A stretch of DNA of 64,000 nt, from assembly GCF_002101375.1 (NCBI RefSeq), contig NZ_CP015207.1, positions 1 through 64,000 of the forward strand, written 5' to 3'. The notes under the pieces are model-generated. The model was not told the DNA's origin. It did not search any database and saw nothing but the letters and a program-made list of their open reading frames with translations. This document shows positions 53,253 to 61,567 of the stretch, piece by piece. How positions within the stretch are numbered: the stretch's first letter is position 1; every line of letters begins with the position of its first letter. The position numbers and the translations under genes are program-made. Source of the DNA: Sporosarcina ureae (GTDB lineage: Bacteria > Bacillota > Bacilli > Bacillales_A > Planococcaceae).

Positions 53253-54680
53253 ATGCTGACATTTTTATCATCCATCGTCTTGCTAGTTATAGGTTATCTA
53301 ACGTATTCAAAAGTGGTCGAAAAGGTATTTGTGATTGACGATGCAAGGAAAACGCCCGCCTATACACAGGCTGATGGGATGGATTACGTGCCGATGAGCT
53401 GGTGGAAAGGCTGGCTCATCCAATTACTGAACATCGCAGGTTTAGGTCCGATATTCGGGGCGATTGCAGGTGCGTTATATGGACCTGTTGCATTCATTTG
53501 GATTGTGTTCGGTAGTATTTTTGCAGGAGCTGTCCATGATTATTTTTCTGGAATGTTGTCACTGAAACACGGTGGTGCTCAATTCCCTAAAATTGTGGGA
53601 GAGTATTTAGGTGATATCGCCAGACGTTTCATCAATGTGATTTCAATTGTTTTAATGGTTCTTGTAGCGGCTGCCTTCACTGCGGGGCCGGCGCAACTTA
53701 TTTCATCCATTACACCGCTCTCATTTATCGTGTCATTAATTATTATATTTGGTTACTTCGTGTTGGCAGCTATTTTGCCAATCAATAAAATTATAGGTCG
53801 TTTATACCCGGTGTTTGGAGTAGTGTTGATCGTTATGGCAGTTGGGATTGGTGGGGCTTTATTATTTGGACCTGAGAAAATCCCGAATTTAACTTTACAG
53901 AACTTACATCCTGGAGAGTTGCCAATTTGGCCGTTGTTAATGGTGACGATTTCTTGTGGAGCTATTTCTGGATTCCATTGTACACAAAGTCCAATTGTTT
54001 CTAGAACGATGAAAAAAGAGTCGGAGGGCCGGAAAGTATTTTATGGCGCAATGATTGCGGAAGGTATCATCGCAATGGTATGGGCTGCAGCGGGCATGAC
54101 ATTCTTTGGTGGTACGGCAGGATTACAAGGCGCTCTGGCTGCGGGTGGTCCAGCAGGTGCAGTAAATGAAATTTCGAGCACATTACTTGGTTCGTTTGGT
54201 GGAATGTTAGCTATTTTAGGTGTTATTATTTTACCGATTACAACAGGCGATACAGCTCTTCGTTCAGCACGTATGATTTTTACTGAAGCGACTTCCAAGT
54301 GGTTGAATCCCAATAAAAAGTGGGTGGTTTTGGCTACTACATTGCTATTAGGCGTACCGATGTTCTATCTATCGACAATCGACTACTCGTTCTTGTGGCG
54401 TTATGTTGGCGGTACGAATCAATTAGTAGCAGCGGTCATGCTTTGGACGGCAACATCTTTCTTAATCAGAGAAAAACGAGCCCATTGGATTGCGGGCATT
54501 CCTGCAATGTTCATGACCGCTGTTGTCGTGACGTACTGGATGTATGCTCCTGAAGGTCTGCATCTCGACTATGCCGTATCTGTAGGCACGGGAATTGCAG
54601 TTTCAGCTGCGATCGGTGTGTTTTACATACTGAAAGTCATTCAATCAAAACAAGTCCCGGCGATTGTAAGCGAACAATAG
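53253..54680 (+). CDS. cstA: CstA-family carbon starvation/peptide or pyruvate transporter
   Basis: Membrane protein of 475 residues and about twelve to thirteen helices. CstA hallmarks: DGMDYVPMSWWKGWLIQLLN near 42, AGLGPIFGAIAGALYGP near 62, AGAVHDYFSGMLSLKHGG near 95, SGFHCTQSPIVSRTM near 240. The family takes up pyruvate or peptides during carbon starvation; the substrate here is not shown. The length is that of the short Gram-positive form. Monocistronic between its own promoter and terminator; the ribosome site (GGGAAAGTAGGGG) is fair. Confidence 0.9.
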   Translation: MLTFLSSIVLLVIGYLTYSKVVEKVFVIDDARKTPAYTQADGMDYVPMSWWKGWLIQLLNIAGLGPIFGAIAGALYGPVAFIWIVFGSIFAGAVHDYFSGMLSLKHGGAQFPKIVGEYLGDIARRFINVISIVLMVLVAAAFTAGPAQLISSITPLSFIVSLIIIFGYFVLAAILPINKIIGRLYPVFGVVLIVMAVGIGGALLFGPEKIPNLTLQNLHPGELPIWPLLMVTISCGAISGFHCTQSPIVSRTMKKESEGRKVFYGAMIAEGIIAMVWAAAGMTFFGGTAGLQGALAAGGPAGAVNEISSTLLGSFGGMLAILGVIILPITTGDTALRSARMIFTEATSKWLNPNKKWVVLATTLLLGVPMFYLSTIDYSFLWRYVGGTNQLVAAVMLWTATSFLIREKRAHWIAGIPAMFMTAVVVTYWMYAPEGLHLDYAVSVGTGIAVSAAIGVFYILKVIQSKQVPAIVSEQ

Positions 54681-54682
54681 TG

Positions 54683-54718
54683 AAAAGGTCCTTAGCGAAT
54701 GTGCTAAGGACCTTTTTA
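54683..54718 (+). terminator. Terminator after cstA
   Basis: AAAAGGTCCTTAGC / GCTAAGGACCTTTTT stem, short loop. Confidence 0.9.
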
Positions 54719-54747
54719 CTGGTGTGCAAAATTTTGTAGAAAAGGTA

Positions 54748-54789
54748 AGAGCCTCGAATATGTAAAAACACATTCGAGGCTCTTTGTTT
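54748..54789 (-). terminator. Terminator of yqhQ
   Basis: GAGCCTCGAATATGT / ACACATTCGAGGCTC stem, AAAA loop, placed just after the minus-strand stop. Confidence 0.85.
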
Positions 54790-54793
54790 AATT

Positions 54794-55783
54794 TTATGAC
54801 AGAAGAGGTTTCGGCTCATTGGTTTCTTCTGTTTCTGCTGCAACTTGAGGATGCAACACACCAACTCCATGTTGTTCCACATCTAATAATTTTTCGAAAG
54901 AAGCAATTGCAACTTCTACTTGCTTGTCGTCTGGCTCTTTTGTTGTTAGTAATTGCAACCAAAGCCCAGGGTAGCCTAGATAACGAAGTACCGGTACGTT
55001 GCGCACCGCATTCGTCAACTGTAATACTTCAAATGATATGCCGAGCACTACCGGAATTAACAAAATCCGATTGAGGACGCGTAACCAAAGTGGATCGGTT
55101 GGAACTAAGAAGTAGATGAACATTCCGACGATGACTGTGAACAAAATGAAACTGCTACCGCATCGATAATGCAATCGAGATTGCGACTGTACGTTTTCCA
55201 CTGTCATTTCCATATTACTTTCGTAGTTATTGATGACTTTATGCTCTGCGCCATGATATTGGAAAACCCGCTTGATTAGCGGTGTCATAGAAATCAATCC
55301 AATATACGTCAGTAACAAGAAGAGTTTAAAGAAGCTTTCGATCATAATTTGTGCCGTTTTGCTAGGTGCTACCGATTGAAATAACTCCGCTAAGAAAACG
55401 GGAACGAGTGTAAAGACGAACTTACCAAAAATGAACGATAATACTCCGACTGCCGCCACTCCAAGAACCATTACTAGTTTCGACGTCTCTTCTTCTTTTG
55501 CATGTTCTTCTTCTTCGCCAGGCATCACATCGTAGCGGTCACTTGCAAACGTCAAATGCTTAGAACCATTACCAGCCGATTCAATTAACGCGACAATACC
55601 CCGAATGAAAGGAATTTTTTTTAATTTAGTGCGTATAGGATGTGATTCTCTCGGTACATGGTAGTATTCGATCGTATCATCTTTCCGGCGAATGGCTGTC
55701 ACCGTATCCTTCTTTCCACCGAACATTACACCTTCTATAAGTGCTTGACCTCCGTATGCTGGAGGAGTTTTCTGTTGGCTCAT
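54794..55783 (-). CDS. yqhQ: DUF1385-family membrane protein (YqhQ)
   Basis: 329 residues: an N-terminal conserved region (AYGGQALIEGVMFGGKK, then PFIRGIVALIES) characteristic of DUF1385, four hydrophobic helices (about 100-180 and 205-250), and the YHGAEHKVINNYE motif near 178. Family members have been linked to metal-dependent prenyl or protease-like activity, but no function is established. Same neighbourhood (yqhQ-yqhR-aroQ) as B. subtilis; divergent from yqhR. Confidence 0.9.
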   Translation of the reverse strand: MSQQKTPPAYGGQALIEGVMFGGKKDTVTAIRRKDDTIEYYHVPRESHPIRTKLKKIPFIRGIVALIESAGNGSKHLTFASDRYDVMPGEEEEHAKEEETSKLVMVLGVAAVGVLSFIFGKFVFTLVPVFLAELFQSVAPSKTAQIMIESFFKLFLLLTYIGLISMTPLIKRVFQYHGAEHKVINNYESNMEMTVENVQSQSRLHYRCGSSFILFTVIVGMFIYFLVPTDPLWLRVLNRILLIPVVLGISFEVLQLTNAVRNVPVLRYLGYPGLWLQLLTTKEPDDKQVEVAIASFEKLLDVEQHGVGVLHPQVAAETEETNEPKPLLS

Positions 55784-55905
55784 AACATACCCACACTTTC
55801 TGTCGTAAGAAACGATATCCCCATTGTACTAAAAAAAGTGAAATTGCACCATTGAGATGTTTAAAAAAGTGTAAATTGCCCGACACTGGAATGGGAGGTA
55901 TTGTC

Positions 55906-56331
55906 ATGAAAATTACTTCAACACATTTCTGGACAGCTGTTATGGCTGCGGTACTATCTATAATTTCACTAAAATTCCTACACGTTTTTAAATTTATTAA
56001 ATGGTCACCAATCGGCTGGACGAAAAAACTTCATATGCTTACGACTTTTCCCGGCTGGCTTAAGTGGGTGCTATTAGGAGTCATTTGTTTTTTGCTATTT
56101 TTTATCCTGTACTTTATTGCTCGTCTGACGTTTAAGATTCCACCCACTGTTTCTTCATTGATCGTCACAATTATCGTGATTATCTTCATTGAATGGATGA
56201 TCCACGTCAAAGCAGATTTGACCATGACACAATTCATAAAAAAAATATCGATACCGTTTGCTTGTTTGTTTGCGATGATTTTCCGTTTCGTCATCGGAAC
56301 TTCTGTTTACATGAAAAAAACAATAGGCTAG
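55906..56331 (+). CDS. yqhR: YqhR-like membrane protein
   Basis: 141 residues with four hydrophobic helices (about 8-25, 52-72, 82-100, 112-132) and basic ends. The name rests on position between yqhQ and aroQ and on general shape. ATG 55906 follows GGGAGG by about eight bases; the frame is open from 55852 without a site. The function is unknown. Confidence 0.68.
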   Translation: MKITSTHFWTAVMAAVLSIISLKFLHVFKFIKWSPIGWTKKLHMLTTFPGWLKWVLLGVICFLLFFILYFIARLTFKIPPTVSSLIVTIIVIIFIEWMIHVKADLTMTQFIKKISIPFACLFAMIFRFVIGTSVYMKKTIG

Positions 56332-56400
56332 AACAGTATTAGTATGTCCCGCTTACTCATTGTGCTAAAATAGGGAAGAAAAATGAGTGGGGGGGATTAA

Positions 56401-56847
56401 ATGGAACTGTTACTCTTAAATGGCCCAAACTTGAACAGGCTAGGCAAAAGAGAACCGGATATATACGGGGCAGAGACACTTGCAGATATTGAAAGTCGAA
56501 TTCGGCGTTTAGCGAATGAATCAGATATCGCGTTGTCGTGTTTTCAATCCAATATAGAGGGTGAGCTCATTAACAAGATTCATGATGCAGGGGATCGAGA
56601 AATTGATGGCATCATCTTCAATCCAGGCGCATTTACACACTACAGCATTGCGCTTCGCGACGCAATCGCTTCTATTTCTGTTCCTGTAATTGAAGTCCAC
56701 ATCTCAAATATACATACTCGTGAAGAGTTCCGACACACGTCTGTCATTGCTCCTGTAGCGGCAGGACAATTATGCGGTTTTGGAACAGCGGGCTATGATC
56801 TTGCCTTCCAAGCGTTTTTGTTAAAACGAGAGGAGAGACTATCTTGA
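56401..56847 (+). CDS. aroQ: 3-dehydroquinate dehydratase, type II
   Basis: Third step of the shikimate pathway. 148 residues, dodecameric flavodoxin-like fold: LLNGPNLNRLGKREPDIYG at the start with the catalytic loop (Arg and Tyr), FQSNIEGELINKIHDA near 48, IIFNPGAFTHYSIALRDAI near 71, and EVHISNIHTREEFRHTSV near 98 with the catalytic His. It overlaps the peptidase gene that follows by four bases, the aroQ-yqhT-efp order of B. subtilis. Confidence 0.96.
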   Translation: MELLLLNGPNLNRLGKREPDIYGAETLADIESRIRRLANESDIALSCFQSNIEGELINKIHDAGDREIDGIIFNPGAFTHYSIALRDAIASISVPVIEVHISNIHTREEFRHTSVIAPVAAGQLCGFGTAGYDLAFQAFLLKREERLS

Positions 56848-57902
56848 AAATAGAGCAATTAAGAAAATTATTGAAAGAACAGCAACTCGATGCATTAGTA
56901 ATCACAAATCCGTACAATCGTCGCTACATGACAAACTTCACGGGATCTGCAGGGACTGCAATTGTTTCACAAGTTGATGCAGTATTCATTACAGATTTCC
57001 GTTATATGGAGCAAGCGAATGACCAACTAACAGGCTATCGCATTGTCCAGCATACGGGCACGATGATTCAAGAAGTTGCGAACCAAGTAAAAGAAATGAA
57101 GATTGATACACTAGGCTTCGAAAAAGAGGATCTGAGCTATAGTCAGTTTGAAGTGTATAACGAACATGTAAAAGCAAAACTAGTGCCTGTCGCTGGTTTA
57201 ATAGAGAAACTACGTTTAATTAAGACCCCGGAAGAAATCGAAGTGTTAAAGCAAGCGGCAGCCATTGCGGATGCGGCATTCGTCTATATTTGTTCAGTCA
57301 TCCAAGCAGGGAAAACGGAGTTGGAAATCGCCAATGAATTGGAGTTTTTCATGCGGAAACAAGGCGCGACTTCGTCTTCATTTGACATAATTGTTGCTTC
57401 TGGTGAAAGAGGGGCTTTACCACATGGGGTAGCATCTGATAAAGTGATTGAGACAGGTGATTTAGTTACAATGGATTACGGCGCCCTTTATAATGGGTAT
57501 ATATCTGATATTACGAGAACAGTTGCGATCGGTGAGCCTTCTGCTAAACTTCGTGAAATCTATGAAGTCACGTTACGCGCCCAAGAACTGGGTGTAGAAA
57601 AGATTAAGCCCGGCATGACAGGTATCGAAGCCGACGCAATTACACGCGACTACATCAAGTCCAAAGGGTATGGAGAGGCATTCGGTCATTCAACCGGTCA
57701 TGGCATTGGCATGGAAGTTCACGAAGCACCAGCCTTATCATTCCGCTCCGAAACGGTGCTTGTACCGAATATGGCGGTAACAGTGGAACCAGGAATCTAC
57801 CTTCCTGGTATTGGCGGAGTGCGGATCGAAGATGATATACTGATCACAGAAACAGGTAATGAACGTTTGACAAAGTCTACTAAAGAACTGCTTATTTTAT
57901 AA
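56844..57902 (+). CDS. yqhT: M24-family Xaa-Pro aminopeptidase-like protein
   Basis: Metallopeptidase probably cleaving Xaa-Pro N-termini. 352 residues: creatinase-like N-terminal domain (about 1-125), then the pita-bread fold with metal ligands in VTMDYGALYNGYISDITRT (two Asp, near 215), FGHSTGHGIGMEVHEAP (His, near 281), VEPGIYLPGIGG (Glu, near 315) and GVRIEDDILIT (Glu, near 325). TTG start inside the aroQ stop (TTGA). In Bacillus this gene precedes efp; processing of proline-rich peptides would suit that company. Confidence 0.92.
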   Translation: MKIEQLRKLLKEQQLDALVITNPYNRRYMTNFTGSAGTAIVSQVDAVFITDFRYMEQANDQLTGYRIVQHTGTMIQEVANQVKEMKIDTLGFEKEDLSYSQFEVYNEHVKAKLVPVAGLIEKLRLIKTPEEIEVLKQAAAIADAAFVYICSVIQAGKTELEIANELEFFMRKQGATSSSFDIIVASGERGALPHGVASDKVIETGDLVTMDYGALYNGYISDITRTVAIGEPSAKLREIYEVTLRAQELGVEKIKPGMTGIEADAITRDYIKSKGYGEAFGHSTGHGIGMEVHEAPALSFRSETVLVPNMAVTVEPGIYLPGIGGVRIEDDILITETGNERLTKSTKELLIL

Positions 57903-57926
57903 TCGGTTGAAAATGGAGGAATACGA

Positions 57927-58484
57927 ATGATTTCAGTAAACGAATTTCGTACAGGATTAACAATTGAAGTTGATGGTGACATTTGGCGCGTAATGGATTT
58001 CCAACACGTAAAACCAGGTAAAGGGGCAGCGTTCGTTCGTTCGAAACTGCGTAATCTTCGCTCAGGAAACGTGAATGAAAAAACATTCCGTGCGGGAGAA
58101 AAAGTAGAAAAAGCACAAATTGACAACCGTAAAATGCAGTATTTATATGCTGACGGAGATATGCACGTATTCATGGATAACGAATCGTACGAGCAGATCG
58201 AACTATCTGATAAGCAACTTGAATATGAATTAAAGTTCTTGAAAGAGAACATGGAAGTTCACGTCATCACGTATAAAGAAGAAGTGCTTGGCGTTGAATT
58301 ACCAATAACCGTTACGCTTGAAGTAGCGGAAACAGAGCCTGGAATAAAAGGTGACACAGCGAGTGGCGGTTCAAAGCCAGCTAAGATGGAAACTGGCGTC
58401 GTTGTTCAAGTACCATTCTTCGTTAACCAAGGTGATATGTTAATCATCAACACAGAAGAAGCAGAATACGTTTCCCGCGCATAA
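57927..58484 (+). CDS. efp: Translation elongation factor P
   Basis: Relieves ribosome stalling at polyproline sequences. 185 residues, three beta-barrel domains; the conserved lysine lies in [11 protein letters not shown] near residue 32, the position that is 5-aminopentanol-modified in B. subtilis. The C-terminal signature ([20 protein letters not shown]) is complete. TGGAGG precedes the ATG; a strong terminator follows. Confidence 0.97.
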   Translation: MISVNEFRTGLTIEVDGDIWRVMDFQHVKPGKGAAFVRSKLRNLRSGNVNEKTFRAGEKVEKAQIDNRKMQYLYADGDMHVFMDNESYEQIELSDKQLEYELKFLKENMEVHVITYKEEVLGVELPITVTLEVAETEPGIKGDTASGGSKPAKMETGVVVQVPFFVNQGDMLIINTEEAEYVSRA

Positions 58485-58498
58485 GTAAATATGTATCA

Positions 58499-58530
58499 AG
58501 GATGTCCCAGTGATGGGGCATCCTTTTTTT
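58499..58530 (+). terminator. Terminator after efp
   Basis: AAGGATGTCCC / GGGGCATCCTT arms, six-base loop, T7. Confidence 0.9.
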
Positions 58531-58639
58531 GCGTGGTAATGAATTCGGAAATTGAAGCGAAACGTAGAAAGTATAATAAGTAAATTAGAGAGTACGAGGG
58601 GATTAAAATAGCCCACTCACCAACAGTTGTGTGCAAATT

Positions 58640-58722
58640 ATGAGACAACTAAAGGGAGCTTGCGACCTAGTTGCCTCACCGCGGGCCCATGAGAAAGCGT
58701 CCGCCTAGAGCGCAAATCCCCA
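58640..58722. repeat. GC-rich remnant resembling a dispersed Bacillaceae intergenic repeat
   Basis: The 308-base gap between efp's terminator and spoIIIAC contains no gene. Within it, TTGCCTCACCGCGGGCC followed by AAAGCGTCCGCCTAGAGCGC is markedly more GC-rich than its surroundings and recalls a dispersed element with the phrases CCGCGGGC and AAAGCGTCCGCCT that I remember from Bacillaceae spacers. It occupies the place where spoIIIAA and spoIIIAB would be. No frame encodes a recognisable remnant of either. Confidence 0.4.
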
Positions 58723-58785
58723 CACCGATACAAACTATTCCCTATCTTTTTCAATCCGCAATGTCCGTGATACTTTGATACTTTT

Positions 58786-58814
58786 GCATATTTAAGAAGC
58801 TTGCTTCATAGAGT
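58786..58814 (+). promoter_or_regulatory. SigE-like (mother-cell sporulation) promoter of spoIIIAC
   Basis: GCATATT (58786-58792), 14-base spacer, CATAGAGT (58807-58814). The SigE consensus is roughly KMATATT-N14-CATACANT, so both elements and the spacing fit. The ribosome site TGGAGGAGG starts seven bases after it, giving a very short leader. Confidence 0.65.
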
Positions 58815-58838
58815 GGACTATGGAGGAGGCGTAGCGGG

Positions 58839-59048
58839 ATGGAACTGAATGATTTATTGCGCATCGCCGGCGTTGGATTGGTGATTGGGGTACTTCACGT
58901 GTTTTTCGAGCAAACAGGCAAGAAGGAGTTCTCATTTTTCCTATTTTTCTTAGCATATCTGTACATCTCGATTGAGCTGCTGATGTTCCTCAGAATATTC
59001 TTTACGGAGATCACGGAATTCTTTAGCTGGCTATCCATGGCGATGTAA
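58839..59048 (+). CDS. spoIIIAC: Stage III sporulation protein AC
   Basis: 69 residues, two membrane helices; LLRIAGVGLVIGVLHVFFEQ followed by TGKKEF is the recognisable SpoIIIAC signature. It is a membrane part of the SpoIIIA-SpoIIQ feeding-tube complex that links mother cell and forespore. Strong TGGAGGAGG site. First gene of the operon here; in B. subtilis it is the third, after spoIIIAA and spoIIIAB. The next gene starts at the base after its stop. Confidence 0.92.
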   Translation: MELNDLLRIAGVGLVIGVLHVFFEQTGKKEFSFFLFFLAYLYISIELLMFLRIFFTEITEFFSWLSMAM

Positions 59049-59426
59049 ATGGCGATTCTCTTTCAATTATTTGTCGTGTATCTCTTGCTGCTTTTGCTTT
59101 CATTTGCTGCACCTGCCCTGCGTCCCATTCTTCATACCGCGCTATTCTTACTGGTCACAGTGTATGTATTATTTACGGTCCTTGTACCTTTCGGATCGAC
59201 ATTGTTGGAGTTGACGAAGAAGTTACCGTCGCCTTACGCAACGCTACTAGTGGTCAGTGCGGGTCTGTATTATGTAGCGGAGGTTCTGTCGCTTCAGATG
59301 AAAGATGAGGGGTACGGGGCATTCGGGCAGTTGTTTCAGACCAGCATGAAAGTATTCATCATGACATTGTGGTTGCCGTATATCACGCAATTGATCGAGA
59401 CGATCCACACGTTCATTCCCTGGTGA
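59049..59426 (+). CDS. spoIIIAD: Stage III sporulation protein AD
   Basis: 125 residues (about 133 in B. subtilis), four hydrophobic helices; YYVAEVLSLQMKDEGYGAFG near 75 and LPYITQLIETIHTFIP at the end match SpoIIIAD. It begins at the base following the spoIIIAC stop and has no good ribosome site, so translation is probably coupled. Membrane component of the SpoIIIA channel. Confidence 0.88.
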   Translation: MAILFQLFVVYLLLLLLSFAAPALRPILHTALFLLVTVYVLFTVLVPFGSTLLELTKKLPSPYATLLVVSAGLYYVAEVLSLQMKDEGYGAFGQLFQTSMKVFIMTLWLPYITQLIETIHTFIPW

Positions 59427-59446
59427 ACGAATCCTAACAAAAATGA

Positions 59447-60361
59447 ATGGACGAGACATCTATGCTGAATTTTCTGCAGGAAAGTATCGCGGGTATCATC
59501 GGACCATTTTTCTTGTTGCTCATCATGTTGCTTATCGCTTCTCTTGTCGATTTCTTTCTTCCGGCGTTTCAAAAGTGGACGAGGTTTCTGTTACTGATCC
59601 TTATTTTAGTATTGCTGATTGAGCCGGCTAGGGAAAGTTTCGAGCAAATCCAAGTCATCACGCACACGATTGCTTCATTATTCCTTGGAATGTATCCACT
59701 AATGGCTGCGATGATCTTGGCATCCGGTGCCACGTTCGGCGTCTTGAATTTCCAACCCGCTATGCTGTTATTTGCGCAAGGGGCTGTCGTGTTTGCGGAT
59801 AAGTTCCTGTTGCCGGTGTTATTAACGGCGCTGTTGTTCGATATCTTTACGCGATTGGTGCCGGAAATTGCCTTCACGCGGATGGCGGATTTATTGCGTA
59901 CGTCATTGCTTGCGTTTGTTTCTGCCATGGTTGCAGCGTATTCCATTTTTATTACAGCGGGTGGCGCGTTGTCTTGGACGATGAACGGCGCTTTGAACGA
60001 GCCGTTAAAAGAGCTGATCAAGAATAATATTCCTGTCATCGGTTCATTATTGACGGATACGCTTGGATCAATTGGTCGTTATTCTTCCGGTGCCACGGCT
60101 TATATGAGTATTTGGCTGCTCGTATCAATCTGGACGATCGCGCTATTGCCGGCAGTTAGGATTCTTTGTATGGCCTTTTTATTTAGATGGACAGCGGCAA
60201 TCATTGAACCATTTTCGCAAAAAGAAGTGTGCGGTTTACTGGATGATATCGGTCGTACGTTGTTTGTTTTATGCGCCATTTCATTTTTGCTGACATTCGC
60301 TTTCATCTATACAACGATTTTCATTGTGACGTTCATTAAACTGATGACGTTCGGGAAATGA
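59447..60361 (+). CDS. spoIIIAE: Stage III sporulation protein AE (short N-terminus)
   Basis: 304 residues against about 399 in B. subtilis; the missing part is N-terminal. It retains the polytopic membrane core with about seven to eight helices and conserved segments such as YPLMAAMILASGATFG near 84, RMADLLRTSLLAFVSAMVAAYS near 145, and the SIGRYSSGATAYMS region near 204. The gap to spoIIIAD is only 20 bases, so no room exists for the usual N-terminus. The start (59447 or ATG 59462) is uncertain, as no clear ribosome site is seen. Confidence 0.85.
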   Translation: MDETSMLNFLQESIAGIIGPFFLLLIMLLIASLVDFFLPAFQKWTRFLLLILILVLLIEPARESFEQIQVITHTIASLFLGMYPLMAAMILASGATFGVLNFQPAMLLFAQGAVVFADKFLLPVLLTALLFDIFTRLVPEIAFTRMADLLRTSLLAFVSAMVAAYSIFITAGGALSWTMNGALNEPLKELIKNNIPVIGSLLTDTLGSIGRYSSGATAYMSIWLLVSIWTIALLPAVRILCMAFLFRWTAAIIEPFSQKEVCGLLDDIGRTLFVLCAISFLLTFAFIYTTIFIVTFIKLMTFGK

Positions 60362-60370
60362 GGCGAATGT

Positions 60371-60538
60371 ATGGAAGTATTTTTAGTAGGGTTAGCAAAC
60401 TTGGTAGTCCTAGTCTTAATTATTCAGTTACTGGCGGGGCGTGAAATGGAAAGAATGATCATTCCTTTGTGTAAAGTGGCAATCGGCATTTGGATTTTGC
60501 AATATATTCTACAATTCGCAAGTCATAAGTTACTGTGA
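60371..60538 (+). CDS. spoIIIAF: Stage III sporulation protein AF, truncated to its membrane part
   Basis: 55 residues: two hydrophobic helices (about 2-21 and 30-48) joined by GREMERM, ending QFASHKLL and stop. SpoIIIAF in B. subtilis has about 206 residues, the two helices being followed by a soluble ring-forming domain that is absent here. The frame after the stop does not continue as such a domain. It is named from operon position and helix layout. The ATG lies ten bases after the spoIIIAE stop with GGCGA upstream. Below common length cut-offs. Confidence 0.7.
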   Translation: MEVFLVGLANLVVLVLIIQLLAGREMERMIIPLCKVAIGIWILQYILQFASHKLL

Positions 60539-60601
60539 CGCTACATATTATGCAACTGTAGAATTCATTTTAGTCAATTCACGTTGAGATGGTGATGGAA
60601 C

Positions 60602-61024
60602 TTGGAAAAGCCCACAGGGAAACCCCGATTGATCATGATCGGTTTGATGGTTATGGTGTGTAGCGTTTTATACATCACCAGTACGGCGAATGTAGGAGGG
60701 GAGAAACAGAAAAAAGAAGAGAAGCGCATGCTGTCAACACTTGAAGAAACACTTGAACAAATGGAAGGGCTAGGGGATGTGAAAGTTTATTTTCATTACG
60801 ATGAAAAAGAAGAAGAGAGTCCGTTAGCAAATTATTTCTCCGCCACGTTCGCTGTGAAAAGCCAATCACCTTTGCAAGGGTTGCTCGTCGTAGCGGAAGG
60901 GGCAGAAAATCCGGCTATACGAAACGGACTTTCACAACTCCTAGCCAACGTCCTACAATTGCCTGAACATCGTATCGTCATCGTGGAAATGAAGAAAAGG
61001 GGGAATCAACATGAAAGCCAATAA
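60602..61024 (+). CDS. spoIIIAG: Stage III sporulation protein AG (short)
   Basis: 140 residues against about 229 in B. subtilis: one membrane helix (about 9-28), then a ring-building domain (TLEETLEQMEGLGDVKVYFH near 41, LLVVAEGAENPAIRNGLSQL near 91, LQLPEHRIVIVEMKK near the end). The beta-rich insertion between the halves of the domain, which forms the central channel of the SpoIIIAG ring, is reduced to about 30 residues. TTG start after GGTGATGG. Overlaps spoIIIAH by 14 bases. Confidence 0.85.
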   Translation: MEKPTGKPRLIMIGLMVMVCSVLYITSTANVGGEKQKKEEKRMLSTLEETLEQMEGLGDVKVYFHYDEKEEESPLANYFSATFAVKSQSPLQGLLVVAEGAENPAIRNGLSQLLANVLQLPEHRIVIVEMKKRGNQHESQ

Positions 61025-61562
61025 ACGAACAGTTTGGTTTTTAACATTACTCAGTCTAGTCGCAGTGATTTCAATCTACTACGTGAAGAAGGAAGCACCG
61101 ATGCCATTTGATGGAATTGCGATCTTCACGAAAGAAACAAAGGACGCAACGAATCTACTTGAAAAGGAAGGCAAGTCGGAGGAAGTGAAACCGGTCTTCG
61201 CTGAATCGTATATTTTCCAGGATATGCGCATGGAAGTACGAAATGAACGCAGTGAGACAGTGCAACAGTTGACAGAGAAAATGACATCTTCTGATTTTAC
61301 TGCTGAAGAGAAAAATGAAATTTTTAACGAAATTGCTGAGTTACGAAAAGTCAGTTCGACAGAAGCGTTGATGGAGATGCAAATCGCAGCACTTGGCTAT
61401 CCAGAAGTGTTTGTACGTGGAGATGGGGATCGAGTCAACGTAACGGTGTTATCGAATGAAAGCCACTCACCGAAAATGGCGGATGAAATTACACAGTATG
61501 TCATGTCGAGTTGGGATGGCGCGCAAACTGTCAAAGTCGATTTTGCAGAAGCAAAAGAATAA
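61011..61562 (+). CDS. spoIIIAH: Stage III sporulation protein AH
   Basis: 183 residues (about 218 in B. subtilis): one membrane helix (about 7-24), an acidic linker, a helical coiled region (about 65-115), and the C-terminal ring-building domain (EALMEMQIAALGYPEVFVRG, then DRVNVTVLSNE and ITQYVMSSW) that interlocks with SpoIIQ from the forespore. GGGGG precedes the ATG. Last gene of the operon, followed by a terminator. Confidence 0.9.
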   Translation: MKANKRTVWFLTLLSLVAVISIYYVKKEAPMPFDGIAIFTKETKDATNLLEKEGKSEEVKPVFAESYIFQDMRMEVRNERSETVQQLTEKMTSSDFTAEEKNEIFNEIAELRKVSSTEALMEMQIAALGYPEVFVRGDGDRVNVTVLSNESHSPKMADEITQYVMSSWDGAQTVKVDFAEAKE

Positions 61563-61567
61563 CAACA

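Noticed and set aside
58531..58838. Remnant of spoIIIAA or spoIIIAB before spoIIIAC
   Set aside because: All frames are interrupted, and I saw none of the Walker motifs of SpoIIIAA or the C-terminal helix of SpoIIIAB.
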